Shown here piece after piece: positions 59,702 through 64,000 of a DNA stretch of 64,000 bases. Under the pieces are notes generated by a model. The model did not search any database and was not told the origin of the DNA. It was given only the letters and a program-made list of their open reading frames with translations. How positions within the stretch are numbered: position 1 is the stretch's first letter; the number at the start of each line of letters is the position of its first letter. The stretch covers positions 5,737,724-5,801,723 of the forward strand of contig NZ_AP021879.1 of NCBI RefSeq assembly GCF_009689005.1, written 5' to 3'. A program made the position numbers and the translations under genes. The stretch comes from Desulfosarcina ovata subsp. ovata (GTDB lineage: Bacteria; Desulfobacterota; Desulfobacteria; Desulfobacterales; Desulfosarcinaceae).

Positions 59702-59989
59702 ATGGTGGTTGGTGTTGGATGCATGGTCTTCCGGATTCATGAGTGCCACTCGCTGAAGGCGAAACGCAAGGTGGTCAAGGCCATGGTTGCCCGTATCCGT
59801 AACCATTTCAACGCCTCTGTGGCCGAGGTGGCCGACAATGACATCTACCAGCGGGCCACCATCGGCGTCAGCATGGTTGGCAACGACCGCCGTCTGATCA
59901 ATGCCAAGCTGGACAAGCTGTTCAATTTTGTTGAAGATCTCGGATTGGCGGAGATGATTGAGACCGATTTGGAAATTATATCCCTGTGA
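59702..59989 (+). CDS. DUF503 (YlxP-like) protein
   Basis: A 95-residue protein. It starts MVVGVGCMVFRIHECHSLKAKRKVVKAMVARIRNHFNASVAEV (cited in parts), typical of DUF503. The domain is found in infB-rbfA operons of Firmicutes and deltaproteobacteria and is suspected to help ribosome or RNA processing, but has no proven function. It begins 8 bases after the infB stop. Confidence 0.92.
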   Translation: MVVGVGCMVFRIHECHSLKAKRKVVKAMVARIRNHFNASVAEVADNDIYQRATIGVSMVGNDRRLINAKLDKLFNFVEDLGLAEMIETDLEIISL

Positions 59990-60043
59990 TCGGCGGGTCG
60001 GCCGCCAGGGGCCGGCGAGCGTTGCCGTGAACCAAATGGAATT

Positions 60044-60439
60044 GTGACCAACGTGGTAAAGAGAACATTTAATCGAGCGGAACGGGTCGGTGGGCAAGTC
60101 CAGCGCGTTCTGGCCAGTTTGATTCAGAAGGGGGTCAACGACCCACGGCTGGCGCAGGCCACCATTACCGGCGTCACGCTGAGTCGCGATCTGCGCATTG
60201 CCAAGATCTATGTTTCAACGCCGGGCGGTGCTCAGGAAAAAGAGACCGTCCTGTCAGGATTCGAAAGCGCCAAGGGGTTTATCAAACGGGCGCTGGCAAA
60301 AGAACTGGGCCTTCGGTACATGCCGGATCTGAAATTTTTTTATGATGGGTCCTTTGATTATGGTGCCCAAATCAACCGGGTGCTGAAATCCATACAAACC
60401 GACGATGAAAAAGATAATTCAACAGCTGACGAGCAGTGA
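60044..60439 (+). CDS. rbfA: Ribosome-binding factor A
   Basis: A 131-residue factor for 16S rRNA 5'-end maturation. The KH-type fold shows RTFNRAERVGGQVQRVLASLIQKGVNDPRL at the start, VTLSRDLRIAKIYVS near 45 and ALAKELGLRYMPDLKFFYDGSFDYGAQINRVL. GTG 60044 is used (GTG 60053 is an alternative). Its 3' end overlaps the DHH phosphoesterase gene by 35 bases. Confidence 0.95.
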   Translation: MTNVVKRTFNRAERVGGQVQRVLASLIQKGVNDPRLAQATITGVTLSRDLRIAKIYVSTPGGAQEKETVLSGFESAKGFIKRALAKELGLRYMPDLKFFYDGSFDYGAQINRVLKSIQTDDEKDNSTADEQ

Positions 60440-61397
60440 ACGCATTCTGCTTGCCTCCCATACCAATCCGGATGGTGATGCCATTGGTGCGTTGCTGGCG
60501 ATGGGACTTGCCCTTGAGAAACTGGACCGACAGGTGACCTTGCATAACGAAAGCTCCATTCCTGCGGTTTACCGGTTCCTGCCATCGGTCCATCGCATCC
60601 AGAAACAGCTTCCGGATCCGGCGCGCTTCGATACGGCGGTGATTCTGGACTGCGGCAGCTTGAACCGGGTGGGTTCAAATGCGGATGCCATCAAGACCAT
60701 ACCGGTCATCGTCAACATCGACCACCACACCACCAACAGCCGATTCGGACAATATCACCTGGTGGATGTGGATGCTTGTGCCACGTCTGAAATTATCTAT
60801 CGGCTGATTCAGACCATGGGACTTGAAATCGATGCGTCCATTGCAACGGCAATTTATACGGGCATCCTGACCGATACGGGTTCTTTCCGGTTTTCCAATA
60901 CCAACCAGGCGGCTTTTACCATCTGCGAGGCCATGGTGGCCGCCGGCGTGAAACCCTCGGCGGTTGCCCAGCACGTTTACGGCACCTACTCCCTGGGACG
61001 CATCAAGCTGCTCAACCTCGCTCTGGATTCGATTGAGATTTCCAATAACGGGTATCTTTCCATCATGACGGTCACCCAGGAGATGCTGGCCGATACCGGA
61101 ACCCAACCCGAAGATGCCGACGGCCTGATCAACTATGCCCGCCGGATTCGGGATGTCAAGGTGGCCGCCCTGATCCACGAGTTGGAAAATGGACCCGGAG
61201 CCAAAGGCGGCCCAAAACAGTTTCACGTCAGCCTGCGTTCCGACGGCAGTGTGGACGTATCCCGTATCGCGACGACCTTTGGCGGTGGCGGGCACGCCGG
61301 TGCGGCCGGATTTTCCATGGCGTCCAGCCTTGCTGAACTGAAGCAGACCATTTACAACCTTTCCGACGGATTTGGCGAATCATGCCAGATAAACTGA
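60405..61397 (+). CDS. DHH/DHHA1 phosphoesterase, NrnA-type (nanoRNase/pAp phosphatase)
   Basis: A 330-residue Mn-dependent hydrolase. DHH motifs are HTNPDGDAIGA near residue 18-28, the metal-binding AVILDCGS near 80, NIDHHTTN at ~103-110 and the TGILTDTGSFRF segment near 150. The C-terminal DHHA1 domain ends in ATTFGGGGHAGAAGFSM. NrnA enzymes degrade short oligoribonucleotides and 3'-phosphoadenosine phosphate; the place between rbfA and truB is the usual one in deltaproteobacteria. ATG 60405 overlaps rbfA and the 3' end overlaps truB by 16 bases. Confidence 0.93.
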   Translation: MKKIIQQLTSSERILLASHTNPDGDAIGALLAMGLALEKLDRQVTLHNESSIPAVYRFLPSVHRIQKQLPDPARFDTAVILDCGSLNRVGSNADAIKTIPVIVNIDHHTTNSRFGQYHLVDVDACATSEIIYRLIQTMGLEIDASIATAIYTGILTDTGSFRFSNTNQAAFTICEAMVAAGVKPSAVAQHVYGTYSLGRIKLLNLALDSIEISNNGYLSIMTVTQEMLADTGTQPEDADGLINYARRIRDVKVAALIHELENGPGAKGGPKQFHVSLRSDGSVDVSRIATTFGGGGHAGAAGFSMASSLAELKQTIYNLSDGFGESCQIN

Positions 61398-62287
61398 GCG
61401 GGCTGGTGGTGGTGGACAAGCCCGAAGGTGTCACCTCGGCAGGCGTTGTGGCGCGCGTCAAGAAAATTTTCGGTGCCAGGAAGGTTGGACACACGGGAAC
61501 GCTGGATCCCTTTGCCACCGGTGTTCTGGTCTGCTGCCTCAACCGGGCCACTCGGCTTTCCCGATTTCTGCTCAAGGGTGACAAATCCTACGCGGCGGAA
61601 CTGTTGCTGGGCGCCGAGACCGATACCCAGGATGCCACCGGACAGGTCCTTTGTCGCCGGCCGTTGGGCCACGTTACCGCGCAGCGGGTGCATGCGATGG
61701 CGCGGCGATTTGTCGGTGAGATCGAGCAGGTGCCGCCGGTTTACTCGGCCCTGAAGCACCAGGGGACGCCGCTTTACAAACTGGCGCGTAAGGGCGTGGC
61801 CGTGGAAAAGCCGGCCCGGCCGGTTCGGATTGACCGATTGGAGATTCTTTCGGTCGATCTGCCGGTCGTCCGATTCGCGGTGTCCTGTTCGGCCGGTACT
61901 TATGTGCGCACCCTGTGTGCGGACATGGGGCGGGCTTTGGGCTGCGGCGGTCATCTTTTGCGGCTCCGCAGAACCGCCAGTTGCGGTTTTACGCTCGACG
62001 ATGCCATGGGGCTGGAGGCGCTTGAAGCGTGTCGGGTGCAGGGCCGCCTTGAAGAGACGGTGATTCCCATGGTCGCGGCCCTGCCGCGCATGCCTGCGAT
62101 GGCGGCCGACGCCGTCCTGGCCAGAAAGATCGGTAACGGCATGAAGCTGGCCGGCACCGATTTCCCTGTACCGCCGCCTGTGGAAAACGGGGCGTTCAAG
62201 GTTGTCGATCCCCATGGCCGCTTGATTGCCGTACTGGATGCCACGCCGCCGGACAGCTATAATTATTGTTGTGTTTTATCATCATAA
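61382..62287 (+). CDS. truB: tRNA pseudouridine synthase B
   Basis: A 301-residue enzyme converting U55 of tRNA to pseudouridine. The opening LSGLVVVDKPEGVTSAGVVARVK is followed by the catalytic motif GHTGTLDPFATGVLVCCL near 39-55 (catalytic aspartate in GTLDP). RFVGEIEQVPPVYSALKHQG near 113 and SAGTYVRTLCADMG near 170 complete it. The start overlaps the DHH phosphoesterase gene. rpsO follows after 127 bases. Confidence 0.97.
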   Translation: MPDKLSGLVVVDKPEGVTSAGVVARVKKIFGARKVGHTGTLDPFATGVLVCCLNRATRLSRFLLKGDKSYAAELLLGAETDTQDATGQVLCRRPLGHVTAQRVHAMARRFVGEIEQVPPVYSALKHQGTPLYKLARKGVAVEKPARPVRIDRLEILSVDLPVVRFAVSCSAGTYVRTLCADMGRALGCGGHLLRLRRTASCGFTLDDAMGLEALEACRVQGRLEETVIPMVAALPRMPAMAADAVLARKIGNGMKLAGTDFPVPPPVENGAFKVVDPHGRLIAVLDATPPDSYNYCCVLSS

Positions 62288-62414
62288 AGGTGATAGTTAC
62301 AGGATTATCGAATGGTATGCGACATGATTCTGCAGGCCGGAGCCGCTGTCGGTCGGGACTCTGGATGCTAACCCAAAATAGGATGCAGTAACTATTTCAA
62401 GGAGGACGAGAACA

Positions 62415-62684
62415 GTGACATTTACCGCAGAAACCAAAAAAGAACTGATTGAAAAATACAAAAAGCACGACACCGATACCGGTTCTCCGGAGGTTCAGAT
62501 CGGGCTTTTGACCCATCGGATTTCCTACCTGACCGAGCATCTGAAGGTGCATAAAAAAGATCACCATTCCCGCCGCGGACTGTTGATGCTGGTCGGTAAA
62601 CGCCGCAGACTGCTCAACTACGTCAAACGCAATGATGTGCAGCGTTACCGTTCCATCATCGAAACCCTTGGTTTGCGGCGCTAA
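62415..62684 (+). CDS. rpsO: 30S ribosomal protein S15
   Basis: An 89-residue protein of normal length binding 16S rRNA and bridging to the 50S subunit. It shows TDTGSPEVQIGLLTHRISYLTEHLKVHKKDHHSRRGLLMLVGKRRRLLNYV in order (cited by the TGSPEVQI and DHHSRRGL motifs). GTG start at 62415 with AGGAGG 8 bases upstream. pnp follows, the usual rpsO-pnp pairing. Confidence 0.98.
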   Translation: MTFTAETKKELIEKYKKHDTDTGSPEVQIGLLTHRISYLTEHLKVHKKDHHSRRGLLMLVGKRRRLLNYVKRNDVQRYRSIIETLGLRR

Positions 62685-62697
62685 GGTGTCTCGATAT

Positions 62698-62716
62698 CGG
62701 CAACACGGCGTTGCCG
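62698..62716 (+). promoter_or_regulatory. Small stem-loop between rpsO and pnp
   Basis: CGGCAAC (62698-62704) pairs with GTTGCCG (62710-62716) around a 5-base loop, 14 bases after the rpsO stop. No T-run follows. In E. coli the rpsO-pnp spacer holds a terminator and an RNase III site controlling PNPase; a comparable role here is possible but the structure is small. Confidence 0.35.
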
Positions 62717-62886
62717 AATCCCTTTCGCCGGTTGTGCCGGTGTGGCCGCTGGCGGTACGCCTGCCGGCCAGGTCGTCCGGATGCCTGTGGCCCTCATCGG
62801 GTGGCCGGCGCAGCGACCGGTGATTTACGGGCAATGGGCGCATCGATTTCGCCCTTGCCGCAATTTTATCAGGAGAAAGACGCTAA

Positions 62887-64000
62887 ATGGATTATACATT
62901 CAAGGCGGATGTGGGAGGAACGACCCTCAGCATCCAGGCAGGCAAGGTTGCCAAACAGGCTTCCGGATCTGTTGTGGTGCAATACGGGGACACGATTGTT
63001 CTGGTAACCGTTGTTTCTGCCAATGACGAAAGAGATATCGATTTTTTGCCCCTTTCCGTGGAGTATCAGGAAAAGGTTTATGCTGCCGGCCGGATTCCGG
63101 GAAACTATTTCCGCCGTGAAATCGGCAGGCCCAGCGAGAAGGAAACCCTCACCGCCCGCCTGATTGACCGTCCCATCCGACCGCTTTTTCCCAAAGGCTA
63201 CCGTTTTGAGACCCAGGTGATTGCCACGGTGCTCTCAATGGATCAGGAGAATGATCCGGATGTGCTGGCCATGGTGGGGGCTTCGGCGGCACTGGAAATT
63301 TCGAACATTCCCTTTGCCGGTCCCATTGCGGCAGTTCGCGTGGCCCGTGTCGAGGGCCGGTTTATCGCCAACCCGACCCTTGAGCAGATGGCCGCCGGCG
63401 ATATCAACATCATTATTGCCGGCTCCCGAACCGGTGTGGTGATGGTTGAAGGCGGCGCCGATGTGGTGAGTGAGTCCGACATGCTCGAAGCGATTTTCTT
63501 CGGTCACCAGGCGATCCAGCCGATTATCGATGCCCAGGAGCAGTTGAAGGCGGCCATGGGGAAACCCAAACGGGAGTTCGTGCCGCCCGAAAAAGATCCG
63601 GCCCTGGCCGCGGTGGTCGAGGAGAAAGCGACCGCCTTGCTGCGTGAAGCGCTGACCATTCCCGAAAAGATGAAACGCTACGACGCGGTGCGGGCGGCCA
63701 AGGCCCAGGTGATCGAAAGCCTGGAGGATGCGGCCGCCGACCGGCGGGATGAGATCAAGGCCATTTTGGGTGATCTGCAGAAACAGATTTGCCGGGACAT
63801 GATTCTCAAGGAAGGCCGCCGGATCGATAATCGCCAATTCGACGAAATCCGGCCCATTACCTGCGAGGTCGGTGTTCTTCCCCGGCCCCATGGCAGCGCC
63901 CTGTTTACCCGCGGTGAGACCCAGGTGCTGGGTATTCTGACCCTGGGATCGGGCGGTGACGAACAGCGCGTCGAGACCCTCAGCGGTGAAGAAAACCGGC
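62887..64000 (+). CDS. pnp: Polyribonucleotide nucleotidyltransferase (partial, runs off the window)
   Basis: 371 codons are open to the last base. PNPase is a phosphorolytic 3'-5' exoribonuclease. The first RNase PH domain shows QAGKVAKQASGSVVVQYGDTIVLVT near residue 18-42, FLPLSVEYQEKVYAAGRIPG-type sequence near 55-75, FFRREGRPSEKE-type (here FRREIGRPSEKE) and IDRPIRPLFPKGY near 95. The second domain begins at GRRIDNRQFDEIRPITCEVG near 320 and reaches RGETQVL. AGGAGAAAG precedes ATG 62887. KH and S1 domains must lie to the right of the window. Confidence 0.97.
   Translation, partial: MDYTFKADVGGTTLSIQAGKVAKQASGSVVVQYGDTIVLVTVVSANDERDIDFLPLSVEYQEKVYAAGRIPGNYFRREIGRPSEKETLTARLIDRPIRPLFPKGYRFETQVIATVLSMDQENDPDVLAMVGASAALEISNIPFAGPIAAVRVARVEGRFIANPTLEQMAAGDINIIIAGSRTGVVMVEGGADVVSESDMLEAIFFGHQAIQPIIDAQEQLKAAMGKPKREFVPPEKDPALAAVVEEKATALLREALTIPEKMKRYDAVRAAKAQVIESLEDAAADRRDEIKAILGDLQKQICRDMILKEGRRIDNRQFDEIRPITCEVGVLPRPHGSALFTRGETQVLGILTLGSGGDEQRVETLSGEENR

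Noticed and set aside
1..64000. CRISPR array
   Set aside because: No regularly spaced direct repeats were seen; the repeats present are palindromic, dispersed and unevenly placed.

Overview
The window reads as a chromosomal segment of a moderately GC-rich, anaerobic, Gram-negative bacterium. It is most likely a Desulfobacterota (deltaproteobacterial sulfate reducer of the Desulfosarcina/Desulfatitalea kind). The reasons are the oxygen-sensitive radical enzymes (a glycyl radical enzyme with its activase, and a KamA-family radical SAM protein), many Fe-S proteins (PreA-like, DUF3786), TRAP and Liv transporters, a FadL-type outer-membrane protein, and the pheS-pheT-merR order. The assignment is inference; no rRNA or taxonomic marker search was possible.

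Layout. (1) 1-7.6 kb: a catabolic run on the plus strand. It holds the end of a hydantoinase B/oxoprolinase-type gene, a tripartite TRAP transporter, an acyl-CoA synthetase, a PreA-like flavoprotein with two [4Fe-4S] sites, and a MeaB/ArgK GTPase. It suggests uptake of an organic acid, CoA activation, and a B12 mutase step nearby. (2) 7.6-11.8 kb: a self-contained unit of a glycyl radical enzyme, its activating enzyme and a GntR/FadR-type regulator. It is preceded by a promoter carrying two identical 12-bp palindromes that look like the regulator's operators. The enzyme has Cys-Val-Val where the eliminase and decarboxylase branches have Cys-Val-Glu, so its reaction cannot be read from known subfamilies. 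(3) 11.8-13.2 kb: a decayed stretch with a repeat element, a broken MetE/UroD-like gene and a truncated livG. (4) 13.3-36 kb: mixed accessory and housekeeping genes (STN-domain protein, selO, KamA-family protein, TatD, a PAS protein with degenerate GGDEF, a sigma-54 activator, groESL, an aldo/keto reductase beside an AraC regulator broken by one TAG, amine oxidase, SatP-type carrier, LysE, DUF3786, NnrU-like, FadL, nadK). (5) 36.4-41.5 kb: a complete livKHMGF branched-chain amino-acid-type ABC operon with its own promoter. (6) 41.7-48.8 kb: lytic transglycosylase, three cysteine-cluster proteins, a Na/Pi cotransporter, dgt, an HsdR_N-domain protein and a deaminase. (7) 48.9-64 kb: core information-processing operons: infC-rpmI-rplT-pheS-pheT-merR, tRNA-Gly(CCC), then rimP-nusA-infB-DUF503-rbfA-DHH phosphoesterase-truB-rpsO-pnp (pnp runs off the window).

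Several short palindromic, MITE-like intergenic elements are present. One pair lies in opposite orientation 17 kb apart (30223 and 47503). A 162-bp element has 25-bp perfect terminal repeats (20603). A ~159-bp imperfect palindrome (32598) has a half copy directly upstream of nadK (36029). infC appears to start with a rare ATA codon, which the strong Shine-Dalgarno upstream supports. No CRISPR array, rRNA, prophage or intact insertion sequence was seen.
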